Counted from the stretch's first letter, positions 7,844 through 16,524 are shown. The stretch: DNA of 64,000 nt from Roseateles amylovorans (GCF_025398155.2 NZ_CP104562.2:3596001-3660000); one strand, 5' to 3'. A program made the numbers and translations. Notes: generated by a model from the sequence alone, not told the origin.

Positions 7844-9214
7844 ATGGAGCGCATCGCAGTCATTGGGGCAGGCATTGCCGGTTTATCGGCGGCACGCACC
7901 CTGCACGCCGCCGGTGCGTCGGTCACCGTGTTCGAGGCACTGCCTCAGGCCGGCGGCCATGCCAACACCGTGTCGGTGACGTTGGACGGCATCCAGCATG
8001 GGGTCGACACCGGCTTCCTGGTCTTCAACGACCACACCTATCCGGGCTTGATCCAGTTGTTCAAGGACCTGGGCGTGGAAACCGCCACCTCGGACATGTC
8101 CTTCTCGGTGCAGCGCCGCCGCGCCGGTGAGTCGGCCGCGCAAGCGCTGGAGTGGGCCGGCAGCGACCTCAACGGCGTCTTCGCCCAGCGGCGCAATCTG
8201 CTGCGTCCAGGCTTCCTCGGCATGCTGGCGGACCTGCTGCGCTTCAACCGCCTGACCACCGCGCTGGCCGAGCGCGGCGATGACGCGGCGCTGCAGATCT
8301 CCACCGGCGAGTTCCTGGTGCAGCATCGCTTCGGTGCCGCCTTCCGCGATGACTACCTGCTGCCGATGGTCGCCTGCATCTGGTCCTGCCCGCCGGCGCA
8401 AATGCTGGACTTCCCGATCGCCACGCTGATCCGCTTCTGCCACAACCATGGCCTGCTGCGGATCACCCAACGGCCGCAATGGCGCACGGTGCGCGGCGGC
8501 TCGCGCCAGTATGTGAACCGGCTGATCGCCTCCCTGCCCGATGTGCGGCTGGGCACGCCGGTGCAGGCGGTGCGGCGTCTGCCCGGCGGTCCGCAGGTCG
8601 TGACCGCCAATGCCACCGCGCATTTCGACCAGGTGGTCTTCGCCTGTCATACCGACCAGACCCTGACCCTGCTCGGCGACGGCGCCAGCGCCGACGAACG
8701 GCGCTTGCTGGGTGCCATCCGCTATCAGCCCAATCGCGCCGTGCTGCACACCGATGCGCGGCTGCTGCCGACGCGCCAGCGCGCCTGGGCCGCGTGGAAC
8801 TATGAATCGGCAGACGCCACGGCAGCCGCCCAGGCTGCGGCCGGCACCGGCGCCCACGCGGCGCGCCAAGACGCCGGCGATACCCGCACCGAGGGCGCCA
8901 CCGTCTGCCTGCACTATCTGATCAACCGGCTGCAGCCGCTGCCTTGGACGCGTCCGGTGATCGTGTCGATGAATCCGCTGCGCGAGCCCGCGCCGGACAC
9001 GGTGATCGACAGCTTCAGCTATGCCCATCCGGTGTTTGACCGCGCCGCCATCGAGTCCCAACGCGAGCTCCCGCAGTTGCAGGGCCAGCAGCGCAGCTGG
9101 TTCTGCGGCGCCTGGGCGCGTTATGGTTTCCATGAGGACGGCCTGCAGTCCGGTGTCCAGGCGGCGGAGGCCCTGCTGGCGCGTACCACCTGGCCGATGA
9201 AGGGCGCCGCATGA
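7844..9214 (+). CDS. FAD-dependent oxidoreductase (amine-oxidase fold)
   Basis: This is a 456-residue flavoprotein. The dinucleotide-binding motif GAGIAGLSAA sits at residues 8-17 and is followed by an acidic VFEA strand end and GGHANT. The family is the NAD(P)-binding Rossmann / amine-oxidase-like group usually encoded beside DUF1365 and Cfa-like methyltransferase genes. Later conserved-looking stretches include DTGFLVFNDHTYPGL near residue 45 and the C-terminal FCGAWARYGFHEDGLQSG that closes the FAD site. It is first in the operon, with its stop overlapping the next start (ATGA). Together with the methyltransferase it probably oxidises or desaturates a fatty acyl chain; the exact reaction is inferred. 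Confidence 0.85.
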   Translation: MERIAVIGAGIAGLSAARTLHAAGASVTVFEALPQAGGHANTVSVTLDGIQHGVDTGFLVFNDHTYPGLIQLFKDLGVETATSDMSFSVQRRRAGESAAQALEWAGSDLNGVFAQRRNLLRPGFLGMLADLLRFNRLTTALAERGDDAALQISTGEFLVQHRFGAAFRDDYLLPMVACIWSCPPAQMLDFPIATLIRFCHNHGLLRITQRPQWRTVRGGSRQYVNRLIASLPDVRLGTPVQAVRRLPGGPQVVTANATAHFDQVVFACHTDQTLTLLGDGASADERRLLGAIRYQPNRAVLHTDARLLPTRQRAWAAWNYESADATAAAQAAAGTGAHAARQDAGDTRTEGATVCLHYLINRLQPLPWTRPVIVSMNPLREPAPDTVIDSFSYAHPVFDRAAIESQRELPQLQGQQRSWFCGAWARYGFHEDGLQSGVQAAEALLARTTWPMKGAA

Positions 9215-10074
9215 GCGACACCCGTGGCATCGCCGACCCGGCCGATCATTGCGACGGACACGTCGGCGCCACCTCGCCCATCGACACCGCCGGCATGGCA
9301 TCGGCATCGGCGAACAGGGTGACCGCGTTGATCGGCACCGGACCGGTCTGGCACCGTCGACTCCGCCCGGCCGCGAACGAGTTCCGCTACGACGCCTATT
9401 TCCTGATGCTCCCGATGCGCCAGCTGCGCCGCTCGCCGGTGGCGGCGCTGAGCCGCAACCGCTTCGGTCTGATCAGCTTTCATGACCGCGATCACGGTCT
9501 CGGCGGCGACGATGCGCTGGCCTGGGTCGACGAGCTGCTGCGCGCCGAGGGCGTGCCCGCTGCGGAGACCGACGGCGAGATCTGGCTGCAGACCTTGCCC
9601 CGGGTGCTGGGTCACACCTTCAAGCCGGTGAGCTTCTGGTGGATCCATCGGCGCGACGGTCAACTCACCCATGTGGTCGCCGAGGTCAACAACACCTTCG
9701 GCGATCGGCATGCCTATCTGCTGAGCGGACCGGCGCTGGCGCGCGGCGAGGACGTCGTGGCGACCAAGGTCTTCCATGTGTCGCCCTTCTGCAAGGTCGA
9801 CGGCCGGTATCGCTTCCGTTTCCACCGCAGCGCCGACCGCTGCCTGGTCCGCATCGATCACGACGACGCCGACGGCCCGCTGCTGCAGACCAGCCAGGGC
9901 GGCCGCCTCGTCCCGCTCACCGCCGCCAGCCGCCGCCGCGCCTTTTTCGGCCTGCCGCTGATGACGCTGGCGGTCGTTCTCCGTATTCATTGGCATGCGC
10001 TGCGGCTCTGGCTGCGGCGTGTACCGGTCCACCGGCGCCCGTCCGCGCCGGAGCAATTCGTCAGCCGATCATGA
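9211..10074 (+). CDS. DUF1365 protein
   Basis: This 287-residue DUF1365 protein has the family hallmarks LIGTGPVWHRRLRPAANEFRYDAYFLML near residue 37, SFHDRDHG, FKPVSFWW and VAEVNNTFGDRHAYLL, then KVFHVSPFC. DUF1365 proteins are almost always encoded between an FAD oxidoreductase and a Cfa-like methyltransferase; their biochemical role is not established. The start at 9211 overlaps the previous stop by four bases. A Met at 9295 would remove 28 residues that are not conserved-looking. It overlaps the next gene by four bases (ATGA), so the three genes are translationally coupled. Confidence 0.85.
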   Translation: MSDTRGIADPADHCDGHVGATSPIDTAGMASASANRVTALIGTGPVWHRRLRPAANEFRYDAYFLMLPMRQLRRSPVAALSRNRFGLISFHDRDHGLGGDDALAWVDELLRAEGVPAAETDGEIWLQTLPRVLGHTFKPVSFWWIHRRDGQLTHVVAEVNNTFGDRHAYLLSGPALARGEDVVATKVFHVSPFCKVDGRYRFRFHRSADRCLVRIDHDDADGPLLQTSQGGRLVPLTAASRRRAFFGLPLMTLAVVLRIHWHALRLWLRRVPVHRRPSAPEQFVSRS

Positions 10075-11330
10075 GCATGTCCGAACCGATGTCCCCGCTG
10101 TCCGCCCGTCCCGCCGCGACCACCCGCCGTGGTGCGCCCCTGGCCGCTCGACAGGTCATGCGCCTGCTCGGCGCCTTGACCGAGGGGGTGCTGGAACTCC
10201 GCACCCCTGATGGCCAGACCCATCGGCTGGGCACCGGCGCCCGCCGGGCCACGCTGCAGGTGCACGACTGGCGTGTCTTCTCCCGGGCGCTTCGGCGCGG
10301 CGACATCGGCTTTGCCGAGGACTTCATCGAAGGCCGCTGGGAGACCCCCGACCTCACCGCCCTGCTCTCACTGATGCTGGCCAACCGCGAGGCCCTGGAG
10401 CGCGTGGTCTACGGCGCCTGGTGGGGTCGTCTGACCGGACTGCTGCGCCACGCCCTGAACCGCAACACCCGGGCCGGCAGCGCGCGCAACATCCATGCTC
10501 ATTACGACCTGGGCAATGCCTTCTACAGCCTGTGGCTGGACCCGACCATGAGCTACTCCAGCGCCTGGTTCGAAGGCAACCTGGAGGGCGACCTGGTTCA
10601 GGCGCAGCATGCCAAGATGCGGCGTGCGCTGGTCGAGGCGGGTGTGACCTCCGGCGACCGCCTGCTGGAGATCGGCTGCGGCTGGGGCGCGATGGCGGAG
10701 ACCGCCGCACGCGATTTCGGCGCCTCGGTCACCGGCGTGACCTTGTCCCCGGCGCAACTCAGCTGGGCGCGGATGCGGGTGGATTGCGCCGACATGGCCG
10801 ACCGCTGCGACCTGCGCCTGCAGGATTACCGCGACATCGCCAGCCAGCCCGGGCACCAGCCTTATGACGCGGTGGTCTCCATCGAGATGTTCGAAGCCGT
10901 GGGCCGCGAATACTGGGACGACTACTTCGCCACCCTGCGCCGCTGCCTGAAGCCCGGCGGCCGCGCCTGCATCCAGAGCATCACCATCCGCGACGACCTG
11001 TTCGACCGCTATGTGCGCTCGACCGACTTCATCCAGCAATACATCTTCCCGGGTGGCCTGCTGCCCAGCGTGTCGGTGTTCGAGACCCTGGCCCGGCGGC
11101 ACGGCTTCGAGGTGGAGCGCCGCTTCGCCTTCGGTGCCGACTATGCGCAGACGCTGCGTCACTGGCGCGAGCGCTTCCTCGAGTGCCTGCCCGAAGTGGA
11201 ACGCCAAGGCTTCGACGTGAAATTCCAGCGCACCTGGCTCTTCTACCTCGCGTACTGCGAAGCCGCGTTCGCGCTGGGCAACACCGATGTGGTGCAGTTC
11301 ACCCTGCGTCGCGACGGAGCCGCCGCATGA
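10071..11330 (+). CDS. Cyclopropane-fatty-acid-synthase-like methyltransferase
   Basis: This is a 419-residue SAM-dependent methyltransferase of the Cfa family, which transfers a methyl or methylene carbon to unsaturated acyl chains of membrane phospholipids. An N-terminal lipid-associated part (about residues 1-130) precedes the Cfa pattern ARNIHAHYDLGNAFYSLWLDPTMSYSSAWF. The SAM motif LLEIGCGWGAMAETAA follows near residue 195, then VSIEMFEAVGREYWDDYF and QSITI with FIQQYIFPGGLLPS. Cfa-active-site-like residues are therefore present. In this operon context it may make methylated or furan-type fatty acids rather than plain cyclopropanes; that is an inference. The start is fixed by the ATGA overlap. 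Confidence 0.85.
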   Translation: MSMSEPMSPLSARPAATTRRGAPLAARQVMRLLGALTEGVLELRTPDGQTHRLGTGARRATLQVHDWRVFSRALRRGDIGFAEDFIEGRWETPDLTALLSLMLANREALERVVYGAWWGRLTGLLRHALNRNTRAGSARNIHAHYDLGNAFYSLWLDPTMSYSSAWFEGNLEGDLVQAQHAKMRRALVEAGVTSGDRLLEIGCGWGAMAETAARDFGASVTGVTLSPAQLSWARMRVDCADMADRCDLRLQDYRDIASQPGHQPYDAVVSIEMFEAVGREYWDDYFATLRRCLKPGGRACIQSITIRDDLFDRYVRSTDFIQQYIFPGGLLPSVSVFETLARRHGFEVERRFAFGADYAQTLRHWRERFLECLPEVERQGFDVKFQRTWLFYLAYCEAAFALGNTDVVQFTLRRDGAAA

Positions 11331-12013
11331 AGTCGCTGGCGCCGCTGCTGCTGCTGCTGCTGGGCGCTGCAGCATGGGCCCATGCGCAAGCCCCGTCGTC
11401 GGCTGCGCCGCCAGTGACCTCGGCGCCCGCCACGGCCGGCATGACCGGCTCACCGGCGGCGGTGGCTGCCGCGCCCACCCCGCAGGCCACGGCCCGCAGT
11501 GCCGAAGGGGCGCCGGCCATGCCCGCGAACGTGCCCGCGGAAGTCGCGCAGGCCTGGCCATCGGCCCGGGTGGTGGGTCAAGGTCCGTTCCGGTATTTCG
11601 GCTTCAAGGTCTATGACACCCGCCTGTGGATGACCGCCGAGGGCGACCCGGCGAAATGGCTGCAGCAGCCCATGGCGCTGGAGCTGCGTTATGCCCGCAC
11701 GCTCGAGGGCGCCGCGATTGCGGACCGGTCGCTGCAGGAGATGCGTCGACAAGGCGCCATCGCCGAGACCGATGCAGCGCGTTGGCTGGCCGCGATGCGC
11801 GCGGCTTTTCCGAATGTCGTGGAAGGCGATCGGCTGGTCGGTCTGAGCGACGGACGCGGCCTGGTGCGCTTCTTCCATAACGGCCGGCAGACCGCCTCGT
11901 TCGAGGACGCGGACTTTGCCCGGCGCTTCTTCGGCATCTGGCTGCTGCCCACCACGTCGGCCACCGGCCTGCGTGACGCTCTGCTCGGCCCCGCCGCGAA
12001 AGCGCGGCCGTGA
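11327..12013 (+). CDS. Chalcone-isomerase-like exported protein
   Basis: This encodes 228 residues. A Leu-rich signal peptide (residues 1-21, ending AWAHAQ) and a Pro/Ala/Thr-rich linker (about 22-70) lead to a chalcone isomerase-like domain of the bacterial Chalcone_3 type. The signature is GQGPFRYFGFKVYDTRLWM, followed by LELRYARTLEGAAIADRSLQEM and FAR-RFFGIWL near the end. Bacterial members lack plant chalcone isomerase chemistry and are thought to bind fatty-acid-like ligands in the periplasm. It overlaps the upstream stop by four bases (ATGA) and the downstream GTG start likewise, placing it firmly in the lipid operon. Confidence 0.8.
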   Translation: MKSLAPLLLLLLGAAAWAHAQAPSSAAPPVTSAPATAGMTGSPAAVAAAPTPQATARSAEGAPAMPANVPAEVAQAWPSARVVGQGPFRYFGFKVYDTRLWMTAEGDPAKWLQQPMALELRYARTLEGAAIADRSLQEMRRQGAIAETDAARWLAAMRAAFPNVVEGDRLVGLSDGRGLVRFFHNGRQTASFEDADFARRFFGIWLLPTTSATGLRDALLGPAAKARP

Positions 12014-13425
12014 ACACCGCCGACGGCCTTCGCTACGGCGCGCTGGGACTGCCGCTGGCATTTCTCGCCTTGCCGATGACCATCGCGCTGCCGCAGCACT
12101 ATGCGCAGCATCATGGGGTGTCGCTGGCCACACTGGGCGCGGTCCTGTTGATCGCGCGTCTGCTGGACACGGTGATGGACCCGTGGATCGGACAGCGCGT
12201 GGACCAGGGACTGGCCGGTCCCCGGCGCCGACTCCTGATCGTGGCGCTGGTGGCGGCGATTGCCATCGGCGGCGGTTTCGGCGCCCTCTTCTTCGCGCCG
12301 TTCGGTAACTTCGGACCGCAGACATTGGCGGCCTCGCCAGTGCCGTCTGACACATCGACTGCGGCCACCTCGGCAACCGCGGCCACCGCAGCCCTGGCCG
12401 CCACGTCGTCGTCTGCCGTGGTGCCGGTCATCGCCTCGGCCAGCGCCACCGGCACACCGCTCGCGCTGTGGCTGTGGCTCGGACTGAATTTGGTGCTGGT
12501 CTACATCGGCTACAGCACGCTGTCGGTGCTACATCAGGCATGGGGCACACGGCTGGGCGGTGATGAATCGCAGCGCACCCGCGTGGCCGCGTGGCGGGAA
12601 GGTTTCGGACTCGGCGGGCTGCTGCTGGCCGGCGTGCTGCCCGCGCTGCTTGGCTTCGGCGTCGCCACCACCGTGCTGGCCGTGAGCCTGGCACTGGGGC
12701 TGGCGCTGCTGTGGCGGGTGCCCTTCCCTGCGGCGTCTGGCACCGAAGCCCATGGCTCGGACGGTTCGGCCGCGGCGCAAGCCGGTTCCTGGCGAACCCC
12801 GTGGCGTCATGGTCGCTTCCGGGCACTGTTGGCGGTCTACATGTTCAACGGCATCGGCAATGCGGTGGCGGCCACGCTGCTGGCCTTCTTCGTGCAGGAC
12901 CGGCTGCAGGCTGTGGACGGGATGCCGTTGTTTCTGGGCGGCTACTGCCTGGCGGCGGTGGTGTCGCTGCCGCTGTGGATGCGGGTGATCCAGCGCGTCG
13001 GACTGGTGCGGGCCTGGGCGGGCGGCATGCTGGCCTCGGTGGCCGCCTTCGGCGCGGCACTTGCCCTGGGAACGGGCGACCGCACCGGCTTCCTGTTGAT
13101 CTGTCTGGCCACCGGTGCGGCGCTCGGGGCGGATCTGGCGGCCCCCACCGCGCTGCTCACCGGCTTGCTGCAACGCGAGGGACGCACCTCGCAGGCGGCA
13201 ACCTATGCCGGCTGGTGGACCGCTGCCACCAAACTGAATCTTGGACTGGCGGCGGGGCTCGCGCTTCCGCTGCTGGCCGCCGCCGGCTATGCGCCAGGTC
13301 GACGCGACGACGACGCGCTTCAGGCGCTGAGCCTCGCCTATGTCCTGGTTCCCTGTCTGCTCAAGCTCCTGGCCGTGGCCGCCCTGGCGACCTGGCGGAG
13401 CGAACTGGTGAAGGAAGCCTCATGA
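12010..13425 (+). CDS. GPH/MFS-type membrane carrier
   Basis: This is a 471-residue inner-membrane protein with about 12 hydrophobic segments, of the glycoside-pentoside-hexuronide (MelB-like) branch of the MFS superfamily. Family features include LGLPLAFLALPMTIALPQHYA at the start and LDTVMDPWIGQRVD in the first cytoplasmic loop. A low-complexity Ala/Thr insertion (about residues 105-145) sits between segments 3 and 4. The start is GTG, overlapping the previous stop. The substrate is unknown; given the neighbours, a lipid precursor or modified fatty acid is more likely than a sugar. Confidence 0.78.
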   Translation: MNTADGLRYGALGLPLAFLALPMTIALPQHYAQHHGVSLATLGAVLLIARLLDTVMDPWIGQRVDQGLAGPRRRLLIVALVAAIAIGGGFGALFFAPFGNFGPQTLAASPVPSDTSTAATSATAATAALAATSSSAVVPVIASASATGTPLALWLWLGLNLVLVYIGYSTLSVLHQAWGTRLGGDESQRTRVAAWREGFGLGGLLLAGVLPALLGFGVATTVLAVSLALGLALLWRVPFPAASGTEAHGSDGSAAAQAGSWRTPWRHGRFRALLAVYMFNGIGNAVAATLLAFFVQDRLQAVDGMPLFLGGYCLAAVVSLPLWMRVIQRVGLVRAWAGGMLASVAAFGAALALGTGDRTGFLLICLATGAALGADLAAPTALLTGLLQREGRTSQAATYAGWWTAATKLNLGLAAGLALPLLAAAGYAPGRRDDDALQALSLAYVLVPCLLKLLAVAALATWRSELVKEAS

Positions 13426-14084
13426 ACGCACGTCATCCCCACAACCCGACCGACCGCCCCCCTGTCGGCGGACCTGAATCGCCCCGGGGCGGACGGCCGC
13501 AGGCCGCGCCCCTGGCGTCGCGGCGGCGCTTCGGCGGCGGCCTGCTGGCGCTCGGTGCGGCCGGACTGGGCATGCCGCTGCTCAGCGGCTGCGCGGGGGC
13601 GGACCTGACCGACTTTTCCGGGCAGAAGCCGACCTTCGATTTCCGCCGCTATTTCGATGGCCGGCTGGTCGCCCACGGCATGGTGCTCAATCGTTCGGGC
13701 AAGGTGCTGCGCCGCATGGTGGTGACGATGGACTGCAGCTGGACCGACGGACCCGAGACCACCGGCGTGCTGGACGAGTCCTTCGTCTACGACGACGGCG
13801 AGCGCCAGCAACGCAAGTGGCGGGTGCGCCGCGAGGCCAACGGCCGCTACACCGGCACCGCCGATGACGTGGTCGGAACGGCCACCGGCGCCGCCACTGG
13901 CCCGGCCTTCAACTGGCGCTACACGCTGAAGGTGCCGGTGGGCGACTCAGTCTACGACCTGGATTTCGACGACTGGATGGTCCTCATCGACGACGACACG
14001 CTGCTCAACAAGGCGGTGATGAGCAAGCTGGGGGTGCGCGTCGGCGAGGTGCTGCTGTCCTTCCGGCATGTCGACCGTGTTTGA
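13422..14084 (+). CDS. DUF3833 lipoprotein
   Basis: This is a 220-residue protein with a long basic N-terminus, a hydrophobic stretch and a lipobox-like LLSGC (about residues 46-50), so it is probably a lipoprotein with a twin-Arg-like ASRRRFGGG segment before the hydrophobic region. The mature part matches DUF3833: FDFRRYFDGRLVAHGMVLNRSGKVLRR, a central beta-rich region, and LDFDDWMVLIDDDTLLNKAVMSKLGVRVGEVLLSF. Members co-occur with Cfa-like methyltransferases and chalcone-isomerase-like proteins. The function is unknown, and a calycin-like lipid-binding barrel is plausible. The start overlaps the carrier stop. Confidence 0.78.
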   Translation: MNARHPHNPTDRPPVGGPESPRGGRPQAAPLASRRRFGGGLLALGAAGLGMPLLSGCAGADLTDFSGQKPTFDFRRYFDGRLVAHGMVLNRSGKVLRRMVVTMDCSWTDGPETTGVLDESFVYDDGERQQRKWRVRREANGRYTGTADDVVGTATGAATGPAFNWRYTLKVPVGDSVYDLDFDDWMVLIDDDTLLNKAVMSKLGVRVGEVLLSFRHVDRV

Positions 14085-14126
14085 TCGCAGCCTTCTCTTT
14101 TCTGTTCACCCTGGACACCCCACCCC

Positions 14127-14900
14127 ATGAGCGCCAATCCCCCCATCACCGACTGGACCGGCAAAGTGGTCTGGATCGTGGGCGCCTCGTCCGGCATCGG
14201 CCGGGCGACTGCGGCGCAACTGCATGCGCGAGGCGCGCAGGTGGTGGTGTCCGCGCGTCAGGCCGCCGCGCTGCATCAGTTCGTTCGCGAGCATCCCGGC
14301 AGCATGGCCCTGCCTCTGGACGTCAGCGATCCCGAGGCCCTGCCCCAAGGTCTGCGGCAGATCCTGGCGCAGTACGGCGGCATTGACCTGGCGATGTACT
14401 GCGCCGGTGTCTATCAGCCGATGCGTGCCACCCACTTCAGCACCGCGGTGATGCGTCAGCACATCGAGGTCAACCTGATGGGCGCGGTCAGCCTGCTGGA
14501 AGTGCTGCTGCCGGTCCTGCTGAGCCAAGGGCGCGGCCATGTGAGCCTGGTGGCCAGCGTGGCCGGCTATCGCGGCCTGCCTCAGGCGCTCGCCTACGGG
14601 CCGAGCAAGGCGGCGATGCAGTACCTGGCCGAGACGCTGTTCCTGGATCTGCGCCCCGCGGGGATCGGTGTCTCGGTGGTCAACCCGGGCTTTGTGGACA
14701 CACCGCTCACGGCCGGCAACCCCTTCCCGATGCCGGCCTTGCTGACCCCGGACAAGGCGGCCGATCACATTCTGACCGGCTGGGCGAAGGGACGTTACGA
14801 CATCCATTTCCCCTGGCGCTTCAGCCTGTGGCTGAAGCTGCTGCGGCTGCTGCCGCACGGGCTGTATGTCCGCGCGGTGCATCGGGCGACCGGGCTGTGA
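14127..14900 (+). CDS. Short-chain dehydrogenase/reductase
   Basis: This is a 257-residue classical SDR. The cofactor motif GASSGIGRAT lies near residue 19, the catalytic Ser is in LVASVAGYRG, and the YGPSKAA motif supplies the catalytic Tyr and Lys. The C-terminus is hydrophobic and basic, ending LWLKLLRLLPHGLYVRAVHR, and may associate with membrane. It starts 42 bases after the DUF3833 gene in the same direction and belongs to the operon. It would reduce or oxidise a keto/hydroxy group with NAD(P)H; a lipid substrate is inferred from context. Confidence 0.85.
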   Translation: MSANPPITDWTGKVVWIVGASSGIGRATAAQLHARGAQVVVSARQAAALHQFVREHPGSMALPLDVSDPEALPQGLRQILAQYGGIDLAMYCAGVYQPMRATHFSTAVMRQHIEVNLMGAVSLLEVLLPVLLSQGRGHVSLVASVAGYRGLPQALAYGPSKAAMQYLAETLFLDLRPAGIGVSVVNPGFVDTPLTAGNPFPMPALLTPDKAADHILTGWAKGRYDIHFPWRFSLWLKLLRLLPHGLYVRAVHRATGL

Positions 14901-14917
14901 ACGCCCGGGCATGGCCA

Positions 14918-15388
14918 ATGAGTGAAGATCGCAGGATGAGCACCCAATCCGCCCGCATTTGCGACGACGACCGACTGACCCGCGCGATCCGCGTCTATGA
15001 ACAGTTGAGCCCGACCACCCTGGACGCGCTGGAGTCCTTGTTCGCTCCGGACGCCCATTTCATCGACCCGTTCAATGACGTGATCGGTCGGGCGACGATC
15101 CGCAAGATCTTCGAGCACATGTACGCCACCCTGGACCAGCCGCGCTTCGATGTGCTGGAAGGCGCCATCCAAGGCTGCAATGGGTTCCTGCTCTGGGACC
15201 TGCACTTCCGCAGCCGGGGACAGACGCACCGCATCCACGGCATGAGCCGGCTGGTGTTCGACGACCAGGGACGCATCACGCTGCACCACGACCACTGGGA
15301 TCCGGCCCGTCAACTGTACGAAGGGGTGCCGGTGCTGGGCGCGCTGATGCGGATGATCCGGCGGCGGCTGTCGGCGACCGGCTCCTGA
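14918..15388 (+). CDS. SnoaL/NTF2-like protein
   Basis: This is a 156-residue NTF2-fold protein. The pattern YEQLSPTTLDALESLFAPDAHFIDPFNDVIGRATIRKIFEHMYATL is typical of nuclear transport factor 2-like/SnoaL proteins. It is followed by a strand-rich half with HGMSRLVFDDQGRITLHHDHWDPARQLYE. Such proteins commonly accompany Cfa/DUF1365/SDR clusters. There is no catalytic assignment. Starts at 14918 and 14936 are both possible; the second has a purine-rich stretch upstream but at short spacing. It is the last gene of the operon. Confidence 0.75.
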   Translation: MSEDRRMSTQSARICDDDRLTRAIRVYEQLSPTTLDALESLFAPDAHFIDPFNDVIGRATIRKIFEHMYATLDQPRFDVLEGAIQGCNGFLLWDLHFRSRGQTHRIHGMSRLVFDDQGRITLHHDHWDPARQLYEGVPVLGALMRMIRRRLSATGS

Positions 15389-15446
15389 CCGGCCTGAGCG
15401 AGCACCCGCCGCCGATTCAGACGGTCAGACCGCAGACGTCGGCACG

Positions 15447-15471
15447 TGTCAGCGAGTTTGCCCTGCTGACA
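15447..15471. promoter_or_regulatory. Inverted repeat upstream of orphan gene
   Basis: TGTCAGC (15447-15453) and GCTGACA (15465-15471) are perfect inverted arms with an 11-base spacer. They lie after the lipid operon and 39 bases before a promoter-like pair. There is no T-run, so an operator is as likely as a terminator. Confidence 0.35.
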
Positions 15472-15509
15472 AGTCATGGCAGCACCCCCTAGCTTGCCGA
15501 CGAGCTGCC

Positions 15510-15539
15510 TTGTCGCACTGTATGTCCATCCAGTATTCT
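15510..15539 (+). promoter_or_regulatory. Possible sigma-70 promoter
   Basis: TTGTCG (15510-15515), an 18-base spacer, then TATTCT (15534-15539). It sits 38 bases before the start codon of the orphan gene at 15578. Confidence 0.4.
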
Positions 15540-15577
15540 TGCTCTCCATACACAGCAAGAAGCTCAGAGAGGACCCC

Positions 15578-16042
15578 ATGCGACGTTATGAAGTCATCCT
15601 GGACCGGGTCATGGTCCCGTATCACGAACGGGATCTGGCCCGCACCATCGCCATGCAGGTGCTGGACGCCCGTCTGGGCGGACCGCAAGGCGTGGTGGAT
15701 GCGCATGCGGCCTGCATCGCGATCACCGGCGGCGATCCGCGCTGGCCGATTCCGGACACGGCCTCCCGCAGCGACTGCGCAGCCGTCAAACGCTGGCGTC
15801 GCGCCACCGAAGCGGCCTTGGACGCCATCGAACGCGGCTTCGCCCAGATCTTCAACGGCCTGACCGCCGAGGAAATCGAGCTCGCCCGCGCCGATGAGCA
15901 CCTCACCATCGTGCCGCTGGGTGATGACGGCGCCACCACCTCGCGCCTGCTGGACGACGCCCGGATCGGCCTACCTTGGACCGCCACCGCCGCCGTGCTC
16001 ATGGCCACCGTGTCCAACGTGGCCCTGAGCGCACCGCGCTGA
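15578..16042 (+). CDS. Unrecognised 154-residue protein
   Basis: I do not recognise this protein. It starts MRRYEVILDRVMVPYHERD, is predicted soluble and mixed alpha/beta, and contains a helical middle (KRWRRATEAALDAIERGFAQIFNGLTAEEIELARADEHL). The last ~20 residues (WTATAAVLMATVSNVAL) are hydrophobic. A GAGAGGA ribosome binding site precedes the ATG at 15578, which is why the longer upstream frame was not used. It has its own promoter-like sequence and codon use like its neighbours, so it looks like a real gene. Its stop is followed within 15 bases by heptamer repeats. Confidence 0.65.
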   Translation: MRRYEVILDRVMVPYHERDLARTIAMQVLDARLGGPQGVVDAHAACIAITGGDPRWPIPDTASRSDCAAVKRWRRATEAALDAIERGFAQIFNGLTAEEIELARADEHLTIVPLGDDGATTSRLLDDARIGLPWTATAAVLMATVSNVALSAPR

Positions 16043-16056
16043 AGACTGAGCCCGGC

Positions 16057-16133
16057 GGTCAGCGGTCAGCGGTCAGCGGTCAGCCATCAGCCATCAGCCA
16101 TCAGCCATCAGCCATCAGCCATCAGCCATCAAC
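16057..16133. repeat. Heptanucleotide tandem array (11 units)
   Basis: Four units of GGTCAGC (16057-16084) are followed by six of CATCAGC (16085-16126) and one CATCAAC (16127-16133). The stop codon of the VOC gene on the minus strand lies inside the last unit. Unit number could vary by replication slippage. Confidence 0.95.
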
Positions 16134-16524
16134 CGGCCAGTTCCGAGATCTCGATCAGGTTGAGGTCGGGATCCCGCACATAGACCGACCGGATCTTTCC
16201 TGTGGCCCCCGTGCGCATGACAGGGCCTTCAACGATCGGTACCTGCGCCGTCGCCAGGCGTTCGATGACTTGATCCAGCGGGATGGCGGCGATGAAGCAC
16301 AGGTCCAAAGCACCCGGCACCGGCGTGTTCGCCTTGGGTTCAAACTCCCGGCCCTTCACATGCAGATTGATCTTCTGCTGGCCGAACTTGAACGCCTGCC
16401 GGGTGACAGGCGGTGTCCCGCCCACGAAGCGCTCCAGCTGCATGCCGAGCACCTCGGTATAGAAACGGATGCAGCCCGCCTCATCGGCGGTGGTCAGAAC
16501 CAGATGGTCGAGATGATCAATCAA
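16129..16524 (-). CDS. VOC (glyoxalase/bleomycin-resistance fold) protein
   Basis: This is a 131-residue vicinal-oxygen-chelate protein. It starts IDHLDHLVLTTADEAGCIRFYTEVLGMQ, contains FKFGQQKINLHVKGREFEPKA and ends IRSVYVRDPDLNLIEISEL, the pattern of the GLOD5 / virulence-protein-like branch. A metal-binding His (HLDHLVL) and Glu (LIEIS) are visible. The substrate is unknown. It is bracketed by tandem repeats: heptamers at its 3' end, where its stop codon lies in the array, and an octamer array just upstream of its start where its promoter should be. Confidence 0.82.
   Translation of the reverse strand: MIDHLDHLVLTTADEAGCIRFYTEVLGMQLERFVGGTPPVTRQAFKFGQQKINLHVKGREFEPKANTPVPGALDLCFIAAIPLDQVIERLATAQVPIVEGPVMRTGATGKIRSVYVRDPDLNLIEISELAG

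Noticed and set aside
16057..16133. CRISPR-like direct repeats
   Set aside because: Units are 7 bases and directly adjacent with no spacers, so this is a microsatellite; no cas genes are near.
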